Source: Gammaproteobacteria bacterium | GTDB taxonomy: Bacteria > Pseudomonadota > Gammaproteobacteria > Ga0077536 | NCBI GenBank assembly: GCA_016191285.1 | Contig: JACPPA010000013.1 | Location: 124,001-188,000 of the forward strand | Direction: 5' to 3' | Length of the DNA stretch: 64,000 bases | Shown: positions 34,470 to 44,097 of the stretch, piece after piece | Numbering within the stretch: the stretch's first letter is position 1 | Layout of the letters: each line of letters begins with the position of its first letter | The notes under the pieces: generated by a model | Seen by the model: only the letters and a program-made list of their open reading frames with translations | Told to the model about the DNA's origin: nothing | Databases searched by the model: none | Position numbers and translations under genes: made by a program

Positions 34470-34946
34470 ATGCGTTTGACGACTAGAGGCCGGTATGCCG
34501 TGACCGCGATGGTGGATCTCGCGCTCAATGCGAACGATGGACGGGTGTCGCTCGCGGAAATCGCGGAACGTCATGGACTTTCGCAGTCCTACCTCGAGCA
34601 ACTGTTCGCGGCGTTACGCCGTGGGGGTCTGGTGGATGGTACTCGCGGGCCCGGCGGCGGATACCGGTTAGGGCGGACGGGTGCGACCATTTCGGTGGCG
34701 GACGTGATCGACGCCGTCGATGAGTCAGTCGATGCCACGCGTTGCGGCGGCAAACGCAACTGCCAAGGCGAGCACGGCTGCCTGACGCACGATTTGTGGG
34801 AAGAACTCAGTCGCCAAATTCGCCAGTACTTGAGCAGCGTCAACCTCGAAGAAGTCGTTAAAAAAACGCATCTCGCCAACGACGCCAAAATCATGCGCAA
34901 GTGGACCAAACAACCAACCGTGCAGCCGGAACCCAGCGCGGCTTGA
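34470..34946 (+). CDS. iscR: IscR, Rrf2-family Fe-S cluster-sensing regulator
   Basis: 158 residues. [19 protein letters not shown] and the winged helix [27 protein letters not shown] are IscR-like. The [2Fe-2S] ligands Cys92, Cys98, Cys104 and His107 are all present. It lacks only the variable tail. Here it heads a suf operon, not isc, and is probably autoregulated through the site at 34396-34419. Confidence 0.95.
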   Translation: MRLTTRGRYAVTAMVDLALNANDGRVSLAEIAERHGLSQSYLEQLFAALRRGGLVDGTRGPGGGYRLGRTGATISVADVIDAVDESVDATRCGGKRNCQGEHGCLTHDLWEELSRQIRQYLSSVNLEEVVKKTHLANDAKIMRKWTKQPTVQPEPSAA

Positions 34947-34968
34947 GCTACGTAAGGAGATTTCAAAA

Positions 34969-35286
34969 ATGGCTGTCACCTTAACCGAACGCGCCGCGAC
35001 CCATGTGCAGCGTTACCTTCGCGATCATGCCAACGGCTTGCGAGTTGGCGTCAAACCCACCGGTTGCTCCGGCTACATGTATGTGGTGCAACCCGTGCAA
35101 GCGGTTGGTGAACATGATCGCGTGTTTGAATCGCGAGGCATCCAAGTCGTGGTCGACGACGAAAGCCTAAAATATCTGGATGGGACTGAAGTCGATTTCG
35201 CGCGCGAGGGCTTGAACGAAGGCTTCAAATTTCTTAATCCGAACGTGAAGGCGACGTGCGGTTGCGGCGAAAGCTTCAGTTTGTAG
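34969..35286 (+). CDS. sufA: HesB/IscA-type Fe-S carrier (SufA-like)
   Basis: 105 residues, with AAGGAG before the ATG. Conserved Cys33 in KPTGCSGY and the C-terminal pair in TCGCGESF are the A-type carrier signature. IscA, ErpA and SufA cannot be separated by sequence alone; position between iscR and sufB favours SufA. Confidence 0.88.
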   Translation: MAVTLTERAATHVQRYLRDHANGLRVGVKPTGCSGYMYVVQPVQAVGEHDRVFESRGIQVVVDDESLKYLDGTEVDFAREGLNEGFKFLNPNVKATCGCGESFSL

Positions 35287-35303
35287 GGTCAAGGACCACA
35301 GTC

Positions 35304-36752
35304 ATGGCAGCGAGTTCGTCCGAAGTCAGCGCACTGCTTAACCGCAAATACGACGCGGGCTTCTACACCGATATCGAACAAGACCAGGCCCCGCCTGGCT
35401 TGAATGAAGACATTGTCCGTTTGATCTCGGCCAAAAAGCAGGAACCGGAGTGGATGCTCGAGTGGCGCCTGCGCGCCTACGAACGGTGGCTGCGCATGCC
35501 GGAACCGAAGTGGGCGCATGTGCATTATCCGCCCATCGACTATCAAGCGCTGTCGTATTATTCGGCGCCGAAAACCACGGCCAACCTGCTCCAAAGTCTG
35601 GACGAAGTCGATCCGAAGCTACTTGAAACGTACAAGAAACTCGGCATTCCCTTACAAGAGCAAAAGATGCTCGCTGGGGTGGCGGTGGATGCGGTGTTCG
35701 ACAGCGTGTCCGTGCACACCACGTTTAAGGACAAGCTCGCCGCCGCCGGCGTGATTTTTTGCTCGTTCTCCGAGGCGGTGCGCGAACATCCCGATCTGGT
35801 GCGCAAATATCTGGGCTCGGTCGTTCCTCAAGCCGACAACTACTATGCCGCGCTGAACTCGGCGGTCTTTTCCGACGGCTCGTTTGTGTACATTCCCAAA
35901 CACACCCGCTGCCCGATGGAATTGTCGACGTACTTCCGGATTAACGCGATGAACACCGGCCAATTCGAGCGCACGCTGGTCATCGCCGACACCGGCAGTT
36001 ACGTCAGTTATCTCGAAGGTTGCACGGCGCCGCAGCGCGACGAAAACCAACTGCATGCGGCGGTGGTCGAACTCATCGCCCTCGACGATGCGCAGATCAA
36101 ATACTCGACCGTGCAAAATTGGTATCCCGGCGATGAACAGGGACGCGGTGGCATTTACAACTTCGTGACCAAGCGCGGCGATTGCCGCGGCCGTAACTCG
36201 AAAATCTCATGGACTCAGGTCGAAACCGGATCCGCGATCACGTGGAAATATCCGAGCTGCATTTTGAAAGGCGAGAATTCCGTCGGTGAATTTTATTCGG
36301 TCGCCGTTACCCACCACCGCCAGCAGGCGGATACCGGCACGAAGATGATCCATCTCGGGCGAAATACGCGCAGCACCATCATTTCCAAAGGCATTTCAGC
36401 CGGGTACGGTCAAAACGCCTATCGCGGTCTGGTGCGAATCGCCAAAAGCGCGGAAAACGCGCGCAACTACACGCAGTGCGACTCGCTGCTCATGAGTGAT
36501 CACTGTGGCGCACATACTTTTCCCTATATTGAAGTTCGAAATCGCACCGCCAAAGTCGAGCACGAAGCAACGGCTTCGAAAATTAGCGAAGATCAATTGT
36601 TCTATTTGCAGAGCCGTGGCATCGCCACTGAAGACGCGGTGAATCTGATTGTGAACGGCTTCTGTAAGGAAGTGTTCAAAGAGCTGCCGATGGAATTCGC
36701 GGTGGAAGCACAAAAACTTTTGAGCATCACGTTGGAAGGCGCGGTCGGTTAA
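35304..36752 (+). CDS. sufB: SufB, Fe-S scaffold subunit
   Basis: 482 residues from the ATG at 35304 (AAGGA 10 bp upstream); the open frame starts earlier, inside sufA. Contains [35 protein letters not shown] and C-terminal [12 protein letters not shown] plus [15 protein letters not shown], typical of SufB. It forms the SufBC2D scaffold with SufC and SufD. Confidence 0.95.
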   Translation: MAASSSEVSALLNRKYDAGFYTDIEQDQAPPGLNEDIVRLISAKKQEPEWMLEWRLRAYERWLRMPEPKWAHVHYPPIDYQALSYYSAPKTTANLLQSLDEVDPKLLETYKKLGIPLQEQKMLAGVAVDAVFDSVSVHTTFKDKLAAAGVIFCSFSEAVREHPDLVRKYLGSVVPQADNYYAALNSAVFSDGSFVYIPKHTRCPMELSTYFRINAMNTGQFERTLVIADTGSYVSYLEGCTAPQRDENQLHAAVVELIALDDAQIKYSTVQNWYPGDEQGRGGIYNFVTKRGDCRGRNSKISWTQVETGSAITWKYPSCILKGENSVGEFYSVAVTHHRQQADTGTKMIHLGRNTRSTIISKGISAGYGQNAYRGLVRIAKSAENARNYTQCDSLLMSDHCGAHTFPYIEVRNRTAKVEHEATASKISEDQLFYLQSRGIATEDAVNLIVNGFCKEVFKELPMEFAVEAQKLLSITLEGAVG

Positions 36753-36802
36753 ACCGAATTCGCGTCGCCGTGTCAATTGAATTGTCTGGAATCTAAAGTC
36801 GC

Positions 36803-37552
36803 ATGCTACGAATCGAAAATTTACACGCTGAAGTCGCTGGCAAACCGATCCTGCGCGGAGTGAACTTGACCGTGATGCCGGGCGAAGTCCACGCCATCAT
36901 GGGCCCCAACGGCTCCGGCAAGAGCACGCTGGCCTATCTCATCGCCGGTCGCCCGGGATATACGATTACCGCGGGTTCGATCACTTACAACGGCAAAGAT
37001 CTGCTCGCACTGGCGCCGGAAGAACGCGCTGGCGAAGGGGTGTTTCTCGCCTTTCAATATCCGGTCGAGATCCCGGGCGTCAACAACGTTTATATGCTGA
37101 AAGCCGCGGTCAATGGCATCCGCAAATATCGCGGCGAACCGGAAATGGGTGCGGTCGAATTTCTAAATTTGGTCAAATCGAAGACCAAGGCGATCGGGCT
37201 CAAGGATGATTTGCTCAATCGCCCGGTAAATCAAGGCTTTTCCGGCGGCGAAAAAAAGCGCAACGAAATCTTTCAAATGAGCGTGCTCGAGCCGCGCCTG
37301 GGCGTTCTCGACGAAACGGATTCGGGTCTCGATATCGACGCGCTCAAAGTCGTGGCCGACGGCGTCAATCGCCTACGCAGTCCCGACCGATCGTTCGTGG
37401 TGGTTACCCACTATCAGCGGTTGCTCGATTACATCGTGCCGGATCAGGTCCACGTGCTGGCCCATGGCAGAATTGTGCGCTCGGGGCCGCGCGAGCTCGC
37501 GCTCGAACTCGAAGCGCGCGGCTATGATTGGTTGACCGCGGACGCCGCGTAA
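36803..37552 (+). CDS. sufC: SufC, Fe-S assembly ATPase
   Basis: 249 residues. Walker A GPNGSGKST (about 36-44), Q-loop FQYPVEIPGV, signature FSGGEKKRNEI and Walker B LGVLDETDSGLDID. Cytosolic ABC ATPase driving the SufB-SufD scaffold. The stop overlaps the sufD start (TAATG). Confidence 0.96.
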   Translation: MLRIENLHAEVAGKPILRGVNLTVMPGEVHAIMGPNGSGKSTLAYLIAGRPGYTITAGSITYNGKDLLALAPEERAGEGVFLAFQYPVEIPGVNNVYMLKAAVNGIRKYRGEPEMGAVEFLNLVKSKTKAIGLKDDLLNRPVNQGFSGGEKKRNEIFQMSVLEPRLGVLDETDSGLDIDALKVVADGVNRLRSPDRSFVVVTHYQRLLDYIVPDQVHVLAHGRIVRSGPRELALELEARGYDWLTADAA

Positions 37553-38853
37553 TGGGCCTCGTCGAAGCCGTTGCGCTTAAGCTTGCTCTGCCCACTAACG
37601 AACCGGCGACGTTAAGCGCGTTGCGGCGCGACGCGTTGACTCGCGCGCGCCAACATGGCCTTCCGACCACCCACCAAGAGGATTGGAAGTACACCGATCT
37701 AGCGGTTCTTCAGACGCTCGATTTCACGCCCGCGGCGGCCCCACGCGCGGTTCCGGCATTGCCACTGGTAATGCCGGATGCGTATCGCATCACGTTTATC
37801 AACGGTCATTTTGTGGCGCGCGAATCGAATGTTGGTGACCTCCAGATCGGCTGTAAGGTGCGTACAATCAATGCCGTGACACGTGATGAACCGGCGACGT
37901 TCGAGGCGTCGCTGCGCCGTGCCAAAACGCTGGAGACCAAGGTGTTGCCCGCGCTCAATGTCGCGGCCGCCGGCGACGGCGTCATTATTCAATTGGCGGC
38001 CAATTGCGTGGCCGATCGCCCGCTGGTCGTGACCTTTATCAACGACGCACGTGAACAGGCAACGTGGTCAGCGCCGCGGATCATCGTTGAGGCCGGCGCG
38101 CACAGTCAACTAACGCTGATTGAAATTCATGCCGGGGGCGACGACGCCTATTGCACGAATGCGTTCACCTACCTGGCGACCAGTGCCGGGGCGCAGATTC
38201 AGCATTACCGAATTACTGCCGACGGCCCAGCGGCGACGCATCTTGGCCAAGTCGAAATCGAACTCGGCCGCGACGCCCACGTCTCGAACTTCGCGTTGGC
38301 GGTGGGTGGGCGCCTGGTGCGTGTGGATATCGATTGCGAATTAGCGGCGCCCGGCGCGAGTGTGACGTTAAAAGGCATTTTCATGGCCAGTGATGGCCAG
38401 CACGTCGATCACCACACGCGGGTCGATCATCGCGCCAGCGATACCACGAGCGATGAGATCTACAAGGGCATTGCCAGCGGCGACGGTCGCGGTGTGTTTA
38501 ATGGCAAGGTCGTGGCCCACGCCGGAACGCAACGGATCGCCGCCACGCAGACCAGTAACAACTTGTTACTGTCATCGACGGCCGAAATCGACACCAAACC
38601 GGAACTCGAGATCTATACCAACGATATTCGCTGTACGCACGGGGCAACACTCGGGCAGCTCGACGAAGACGCGTTGTTCTATTTGCAGGCGCGCGGCATC
38701 CCGCGCGCCGATGCCGAAGCCCTGACGACCTTTGGTTTCGTGCACGCGTTGGTGGCTGAAATTCCGTACCCCGAAGTGCGCGCGCTAGCGGCCAAACGCG
38801 TCGCGCTAAGTGCACCGGCGCTCGCCGGCGTCGTCGCGGGGCTGACGCTATGA
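37552..38853 (+). CDS. sufD: SufD, Fe-S scaffold subunit
   Basis: 433 residues from the ATG overlapping the sufC stop; the upstream extension of the frame lies within sufC. N-terminal helical part with HQEDWKYTDLAVL. The beta-helix core includes VDHRASDTTSDEIYKGIASG, QTSNNLLLSSTAEIDTKPEL and GATLGQLDEDALFYLQARGI, the SufD/SufB core signature. Confidence 0.93.
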   Translation: MGLVEAVALKLALPTNEPATLSALRRDALTRARQHGLPTTHQEDWKYTDLAVLQTLDFTPAAAPRAVPALPLVMPDAYRITFINGHFVARESNVGDLQIGCKVRTINAVTRDEPATFEASLRRAKTLETKVLPALNVAAAGDGVIIQLAANCVADRPLVVTFINDAREQATWSAPRIIVEAGAHSQLTLIEIHAGGDDAYCTNAFTYLATSAGAQIQHYRITADGPAATHLGQVEIELGRDAHVSNFALAVGGRLVRVDIDCELAAPGASVTLKGIFMASDGQHVDHHTRVDHRASDTTSDEIYKGIASGDGRGVFNGKVVAHAGTQRIAATQTSNNLLLSSTAEIDTKPELEIYTNDIRCTHGATLGQLDEDALFYLQARGIPRADAEALTTFGFVHALVAEIPYPEVRALAAKRVALSAPALAGVVAGLTL

Positions 38854-40106
38854 GCGCGCAGGCACATGACACGCAGGCGCGGATCGCGCCGTTTGATCCG
38901 GAACGCATTCGCGCGGATTTCCCAATCCTCGCGACCCGCGTCAACAAACATCCGCTGATCTACCTCGATAGCGCCGCGACCACCCAGAAACCGCGCGCCG
39001 TGATCGATAGCCTCGAGCGCTACTACACCGAAAATAACGCGAACGTCCATCGCGGCGTGCACACCTTAAGTCAACGGGCGACGCAGGCTTTTGAAGATGC
39101 GCGGGAAAAAGTGCGCGCGTTTATCAATGCCGGTTCGGCCGCTGAAATTATTTTTACCCGCGGCACTACCGACGCCATCAACCTAGTCGCGCAAAGTTAT
39201 GCGCGAACCATGCTTAAAGCCGGCGACGAAATCCTGATTGGAGAAGCCGAGCATCATGCCAACATCGTGCCGTGGCAGATGCTGTGCCAGCATATCGGTT
39301 GCGTGCTGAAAGTTGTCCCGATCAACGACGCGGGAGAATTGGAACTCGAGGCGGTGACTCGGGCTTGGACGCCACGAATCAAGCTCTGTGCCTTCGGTCA
39401 TATTTCCAACGCACTCGGCAGTATCAACCCGGTGCGTGAAATCACTGCCCTCGCTCATCAGGCGGGCGCGAAGATTGTGATCGATGGCGCACAAGCAGTC
39501 GCGCATGGCAGCGTGAATGTCGCCGCGCTCGATTGCGATTTCTACGCGTTTTCCGGTCATAAGTTGTTCGGCCCCACCGGGATCGGTGTTCTTTATGGCA
39601 AGCGCGCGTTGTTGGAAGCCATGCCGCCGTACCAAGGCGGCGGCGACATGATCAAAGTCGTGACTTTCGCCGCCACCGAATACGCCGATCTGCCTTACAA
39701 GTTCGAGGCCGGTACGCCGCACATCGCCGGTGGAATCGGGCTCGGCGCCGCACTCGATTATCTTGATAGCATCGATTTTGCCGGCGCCGTGGCGCACGAA
39801 CATCGCTTGCTTGATTACGCGACCGCACAGGCCCAGGCAGTACCGGGTTTGCGCATCATCGGCACCGCACGCGCGAAAGCCGCGGTCCTGTCCTTCACCA
39901 TCGACGGCATTCATCCGCAAGATCTCGGCGTGATCCTCGACGGGCACGGCGTGGCGATCCGCACCGGTCATCACTGTGCGATGCCGGTCATGCAACGCTT
40001 TGGCTTGGCCGGCACCGCGCGTGCGTCGTTCGCTTTCTATAACACGTTTGACGAGATCGACTGCTTCTTTGCCGCATTGGCGAAGGCGCGCCGCATGCTC
40101 GCCTGA
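38850..40106 (+). CDS. sufS: SufS cysteine desulfurase
   Basis: 418 residues, ATGA overlap with sufD. PLP lysine in DCDFYAFSGHKLFGPTGIGVL, catalytic Cys in RTGHHCAMPVMQRFG, and YLDSAATTQKP at the start, all as in group II desulfurases. It supplies sulfur to SufBCD. No SufE or SufU partner gene is seen in the operon. Confidence 0.95.
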   Translation: MSAQAHDTQARIAPFDPERIRADFPILATRVNKHPLIYLDSAATTQKPRAVIDSLERYYTENNANVHRGVHTLSQRATQAFEDAREKVRAFINAGSAAEIIFTRGTTDAINLVAQSYARTMLKAGDEILIGEAEHHANIVPWQMLCQHIGCVLKVVPINDAGELELEAVTRAWTPRIKLCAFGHISNALGSINPVREITALAHQAGAKIVIDGAQAVAHGSVNVAALDCDFYAFSGHKLFGPTGIGVLYGKRALLEAMPPYQGGGDMIKVVTFAATEYADLPYKFEAGTPHIAGGIGLGAALDYLDSIDFAGAVAHEHRLLDYATAQAQAVPGLRIIGTARAKAAVLSFTIDGIHPQDLGVILDGHGVAIRTGHHCAMPVMQRFGLAGTARASFAFYNTFDEIDCFFAALAKARRMLA

Positions 40107-40128
40107 GCCCCGACGAGAACTTTTCGCC

Positions 40129-40689
40129 ATGACCGCTTCAGTAGATTTTACCCAGTCGATCGTTTTAAGCCATGCCTGCGCCGCGGTCCTGATTCCGCAA
40201 GGCACACCGATTACGTTGGAAGCCGGCACGTCGGTATTCGTCACCCAGGCACTGGGCGGCGCGGTGACCGTCAATGTCAACGGCAATCTCGCGCGTGTCG
40301 CCGCGAGCGACATCGACGCCTTGGGCATGGAACCGGCAGGACTGCCCGCGCAGACCGCCGGCTCACCAAGCGGTGAAGTTGACGAGACGTTAGTATGGGA
40401 TCAATTGCGCACCTGTTACGATCCGGAGATCCCGATCAATATCGTCGAATTGGGACTCATCTATCGTTGCGAAATCGTGCGCGATGAAGCGACCGGCAAC
40501 CGGGTTGAGATCGACATGACGCTCACTGCGCCCGGTTGCGGCATGGGTCCAACCTTGGTCGACGATGTCGCCGCTAAGGTCCGCGAAGTACCTCACGTGA
40601 ACGATGTCAAAGTTGAACTGACGTTCGATCCACCCTGGAACGCGGACCTGATGTCAGAAGCGGCGCGCCTGCAAACCGGCATGTATTAG
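40129..40689 (+). CDS. sufT: SufT, DUF59 Fe-S maturation factor
   Basis: 186 residues from the ATG at 40129; the frame extends upstream into sufS. An N-terminal domain of about 80 residues is followed by a DUF59 domain (VWDQLRTCYDPEIPINIVELGLIY, MTLTAPGCGMGPTLVDDVAAKV, VKVELTFDPPW) with the conserved DPE and Cys. SufT helps Fe-S protein maturation in organisms that rely on SUF. Confidence 0.9.
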   Translation: MTASVDFTQSIVLSHACAAVLIPQGTPITLEAGTSVFVTQALGGAVTVNVNGNLARVAASDIDALGMEPAGLPAQTAGSPSGEVDETLVWDQLRTCYDPEIPINIVELGLIYRCEIVRDEATGNRVEIDMTLTAPGCGMGPTLVDDVAAKVREVPHVNDVKVELTFDPPWNADLMSEAARLQTGMY

Positions 40690-40761
40690 CGCGCGGCCGG
40701 CGTCACCGCCTGCGTTCCACAAACACCCCGCATTGGCCGTGCTTTTGTGCACATCAGCCAA

Positions 40762-40767
40762 TATAAT
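40762..40767 (+). promoter_or_regulatory. Probable ndk promoter -10 element
   Basis: A perfect TATAAT in the 125-bp sufT-ndk gap, 48 bp before the ndk ATG. No good -35 is found at 16-18 bp; GTGCTT at 40739 is weak. A strong ribosome site (CAGGAGAATC) precedes ndk. Confidence 0.4.
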
Positions 40768-40814
40768 GGCCCTCATTTTCAATATCTTATGATTTACCAG
40801 GAGAATCTTTCCGC

Positions 40815-41240
40815 ATGGCTATTGAGCGTACCCTGTCGATCGTGAAGCCCAGCTCGGTCAGCGACAACCACATCGGCGCCATCGTCGCTAAATTTGAAGC
40901 CGCCGGTCTTCGCGTCGTCGCCGCCAAAATGCTCAAACTCACGCCCGAGCAAGCGGGCAATTTCTACGACGTCCACCGCGCGCGGCCGTTTTTCCAGGAA
41001 CTGGTTGACTTCATGACCTCGGGACCGATCTTCGTGCAGGTCCTGGAAGGCGAGAATGCCATCGCGAAGAATCGCGAAGTAATGGGCGCCACCGACCCGG
41101 CGAAAGCCACCGCCGGCACCATCCGCGCCGAATTCGGTAAAAATATTTCGGAGAACGCGGTCCACGGTTCGGATGCACCTGACACGGCGCACACTGAAAT
41201 CGGTTTTTTCTTCGCGACCAGCGAGCTGTGCGCTCGTTAA
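40815..41240 (+). CDS. ndk: Nucleoside diphosphate kinase
   Basis: 141 residues. [15 protein letters not shown], the active-site segment [13 protein letters not shown] with catalytic His, and [19 protein letters not shown] are definitive. Makes NTPs and dNTPs. Adjacent to rlmN as in pseudomonads. Confidence 0.97.
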   Translation: MAIERTLSIVKPSSVSDNHIGAIVAKFEAAGLRVVAAKMLKLTPEQAGNFYDVHRARPFFQELVDFMTSGPIFVQVLEGENAIAKNREVMGATDPAKATAGTIRAEFGKNISENAVHGSDAPDTAHTEIGFFFATSELCAR

Positions 41241-41259
41241 CCAACTTGACCGTAACGCA

Positions 41260-42360
41260 ATGCCAGTGACTTCGCGCGTCAATCTGCTGGATCTCGACCC
41301 GGGCGCGCTCGCGCGCTACTTCGAAGACACCGGCGAACGCGCGTATCGGGCGACCCAAATCGTCAAATGGGTGCATCAGCAGGGGATTACGGCGCTCGAT
41401 AGCATGACCAATCTAAGTCGCGGCTTACGCGAACAATTGGCGCGCGACACCGAGTTTCGACTCCCTGAAGTGGTGTCGCTGCAGGAATCGGACGACGGTA
41501 CGTTGAAGTGGCTGATTAGGGTCGACAACGGGAACTGTATTGAAACGGTGTTTATTCCCGAAGCCGAGCGCGGTACGTTGTGCGTCTCGTCGCAAGTGGG
41601 CTGCGCGTTAAACTGCAGTTTTTGCGCGACCGCCAAACAAGGTTTCAGCCGTAACCTGTCGACGGCTGAAATCATCGGCCAAGTCTGGATCGCCGCGCGA
41701 TACCTCGGACAAACCCCGAAGACTCATCGTCACCTCACCAATATTGTGCTGATGGGCATGGGCGAGCCCTTGCTCAACTTCGACAATGTTGTGCCCGCCA
41801 TGCGGTTGATGTTGGACGACAATGCCTACAATCTAGGTCGCAAGCGCGTGACGTTGAGCACAGCGGGTTTAGTCCCAGGCATCGATCGCTTGCGCGAACA
41901 ATGTCCGGTGAGTCTCGCCGTGTCGTTGCACGCGCCACTCGACGACTTACGCGATGAACTGGTGCCGCTCAATCGCACCTATCCCTTGAGTGAACTGCTT
42001 GCCGCGTGCCGGCGTTATGTGGGCGATAGTCCCCACGATCAGATCACCTTCGAATATGTGATGTTGGACGGCATCAACGATAGCGTGGCGCTCGCGCGTG
42101 ATTTAGTGCGCATCCTGCGCGGGATTCCCGCTAAAGTTAACCTGATTCCGTTTAATCGCATCGCCGGTGCGGATTACGGCCCATCGCCGCATGCAACGAT
42201 CCTGAAATTTCGCGAAGAAATCGTCAAAGCGGGCATTGTGACCACCACCCGAAAAACACGCGGCGACGATATCGACGCCGCCTGCGGTCAATTGGTCGGT
42301 CGCGTAAACGCCAAAGCGGCACGCCATCGTGAATTGGCGAGCAACACCGCGGGAGCTTGA
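41260..42360 (+). CDS. rlmN: RlmN, radical SAM 23S rRNA/tRNA adenine methyltransferase
   Basis: 366 residues from the ATG at 41260 (19 bp after ndk); the longer frame overlaps ndk. Radical SAM motif CALNCSFC. The second catalytic cysteine (C-terminal [17 protein letters not shown]) and [12 protein letters not shown] follow. Methylates A2503 of 23S rRNA and A37 of some tRNAs. Confidence 0.95.
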   Translation: MPVTSRVNLLDLDPGALARYFEDTGERAYRATQIVKWVHQQGITALDSMTNLSRGLREQLARDTEFRLPEVVSLQESDDGTLKWLIRVDNGNCIETVFIPEAERGTLCVSSQVGCALNCSFCATAKQGFSRNLSTAEIIGQVWIAARYLGQTPKTHRHLTNIVLMGMGEPLLNFDNVVPAMRLMLDDNAYNLGRKRVTLSTAGLVPGIDRLREQCPVSLAVSLHAPLDDLRDELVPLNRTYPLSELLAACRRYVGDSPHDQITFEYVMLDGINDSVALARDLVRILRGIPAKVNLIPFNRIAGADYGPSPHATILKFREEIVKAGIVTTTRKTRGDDIDAACGQLVGRVNAKAARHRELASNTAGA

Positions 42361-42361
42361 A

Positions 42362-43123
42362 ATGAATGTTGGGCGAGTTTATTGGTTAATGCTGACACTC
42401 GCGCTTGGCGCATGCGAAACCTCGCCGGAGAAAAAAGAAAATCCCGCCGAGGAGCGCACCAAAATCGCCACGCTCAATACTCAGCTCGCCATCGCTTATA
42501 TGCGCGACAACGAAAACGAATTGGCGTTAAAAAAACTCGCTAAGGCGCTCGACGCAGATCCGAAATACGTCGATGCGCATAACACGTATGCCCTGCTGTA
42601 TTCACGCCTCGGTAACGTCGAAAAAGCCGAACAGAGTTACAAGGACGCGTTGCGCATTGATCCCATCAACCCTTCGGCCTTGAATAATTACGGTCAATTT
42701 TTATGTCAGGAAAAGCGCTACGACGAGGGTCAGGCGAAGTTCCTTGAAGCGATCAAGAATCCGCTCTATCGCTCGCCGGAGAACGCGCTGACCAATGCCG
42801 GCCTGTGCGCGCTGCAAGCCAAGAACCTCGAAGTCGCGGAACAACATTTTCGCAATGCGTTGCAGATCAATGCCGAACTGGCGCCCGCGTTGTTTTCAAT
42901 GGCCCAGCTTAGTTATGACAAGGCCAGCTACCTCCAAGCGCGCGGCTATCATCAGCGCTTCGTGCAAGTCGCTCCGCAGACCCCGCGCAGTTTGTGGTTG
43001 GGGATCCGCATTGAACATGCGCTGCATGACAAGGATGCGGAGTCGAGTTATTCGCTCGTATTGAAAAACAAATTTCCGGATGCGCCAGAGACCGGCTTCC
43101 TCCAGCAAGGAAAGTTCGATTGA
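42362..43123 (+). CDS. pilF: PilF/PilW, type IV pilus biogenesis lipoprotein with TPR repeats
   Basis: 253 residues from the ATG at 42362. Lipoprotein signal with Cys18 (LMLTLALGAC). Six or so TPRs (NTQLAIAYMRDNENELALKK, VDAHNTYALLYSRLGNVEKA, and more). PilF helps the secretin PilQ reach and assemble in the outer membrane. The stop overlaps the rodZ start. Confidence 0.9.
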   Translation: MNVGRVYWLMLTLALGACETSPEKKENPAEERTKIATLNTQLAIAYMRDNENELALKKLAKALDADPKYVDAHNTYALLYSRLGNVEKAEQSYKDALRIDPINPSALNNYGQFLCQEKRYDEGQAKFLEAIKNPLYRSPENALTNAGLCALQAKNLEVAEQHFRNALQINAELAPALFSMAQLSYDKASYLQARGYHQRFVQVAPQTPRSLWLGIRIEHALHDKDAESSYSLVLKNKFPDAPETGFLQQGKFD

Positions 43124-44073
43124 TGGCCGGTCCAGCGCCAGATCCGGGTTTAGCCGCTGCGCGCGTCGCCCAAGGTCCGGGCAGTATGCTGAAGCAGGCG
43201 CGCGAGGCGGCTGGCATGTCGCGGGCGGCGCTGGCGGCGCGCACGCGGCTCGATGTCAAAGTGATCGAGGCCTTGGAAGACGAGGCGTATGAACGCCTGG
43301 CGGCGGCCGCTTTCATCAAAGGCTATATCCGCAGCTTTGCGAAAGAATTACGCATCGACCCCATTCCCATCCTGAATCAATTTGAAAATCAAACGCATCA
43401 GGACGATCCGGCGCTGGCGGATTTCTCGACGCGCAGTCCCATTCAGATCACGAGCTCGAGCGCGCTGATCCGCGGTATCAGCGTCGCGCTGGTGGTGACG
43501 ATTCTTATCCTCGTCGCGCTGTGGTGGCATCACTACTACCAACAGCGTGCGCAATCCGCCGAAGGTTTGAAGGAGCTCACTACCGAGGAGCCGATGGCGC
43601 CACCGCCGGAGCCGGGAACGCCGTTAGCCTATAACTACACCATCGTCGAGCATTCGGAGCCGGCAGCAGACACCGTCAACTCGTGGCGCCATCAAACCGA
43701 CGGCTCGGCGGCGCCGGCCGAAGGCCAGGTGATCGAAGATAAGCCAAGCGAACCCGCGACCACTGCGCCAGCGGAGCCCACGGCCAAAACAGCAGAAGGC
43801 GCAGCACCGGCGCCAACGGCCGCGACCAGCGGCGAGGTAGAACTCTCGGCGACCAGCGATTCGTGGGTGGAAATCGCCGATGTCGCAGGTCGGCGGCTCT
43901 ACTTTGGGTTGATCAAACCGGGACAAAAAGTCGGCGTTTCCGGTAAGGCGCCCTACGAGGTCCTGATCGGAAATTCGGCCGTTGTCAGTCTTGCTTTTCG
44001 CGGCGCTGCCTACGACCTCAAGTCACAATCGATCAACGGTGTCGCTCGCTTCTCGCTGGGCGACCTGCGTTAA
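43123..44073 (+). CDS. rodZ: RodZ cell-shape/HTH membrane protein
   Basis: 316 residues from the ATG at 43123. HTH (LKQAREAAGMSRAALAARTRLDVKVIEALE, about 22-52) with the RodZ FIKGYIRSFAKEL motif. Single membrane helix at about 112-132, a Pro/Ala-rich periplasmic linker, and a C-terminal DUF4115 beta domain (SWVEIADVAGRRLYFGLIKP). It links MreB to cell-wall synthesis. Confidence 0.92.
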   Translation: MAGPAPDPGLAAARVAQGPGSMLKQAREAAGMSRAALAARTRLDVKVIEALEDEAYERLAAAAFIKGYIRSFAKELRIDPIPILNQFENQTHQDDPALADFSTRSPIQITSSSALIRGISVALVVTILILVALWWHHYYQQRAQSAEGLKELTTEEPMAPPPEPGTPLAYNYTIVEHSEPAADTVNSWRHQTDGSAAPAEGQVIEDKPSEPATTAPAEPTAKTAEGAAPAPTAATSGEVELSATSDSWVEIADVAGRRLYFGLIKPGQKVGVSGKAPYEVLIGNSAVVSLAFRGAAYDLKSQSINGVARFSLGDLR

Positions 44074-44097
44074 CTGACTTCGGTTAAGAAATTTCGC

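Noticed and set aside
39183-40328. 381-codon open frame opposite sufS
   Set aside because: Lies fully opposite sufS and sufT, which have strong family motifs; a shadow frame from GC-rich codon use.
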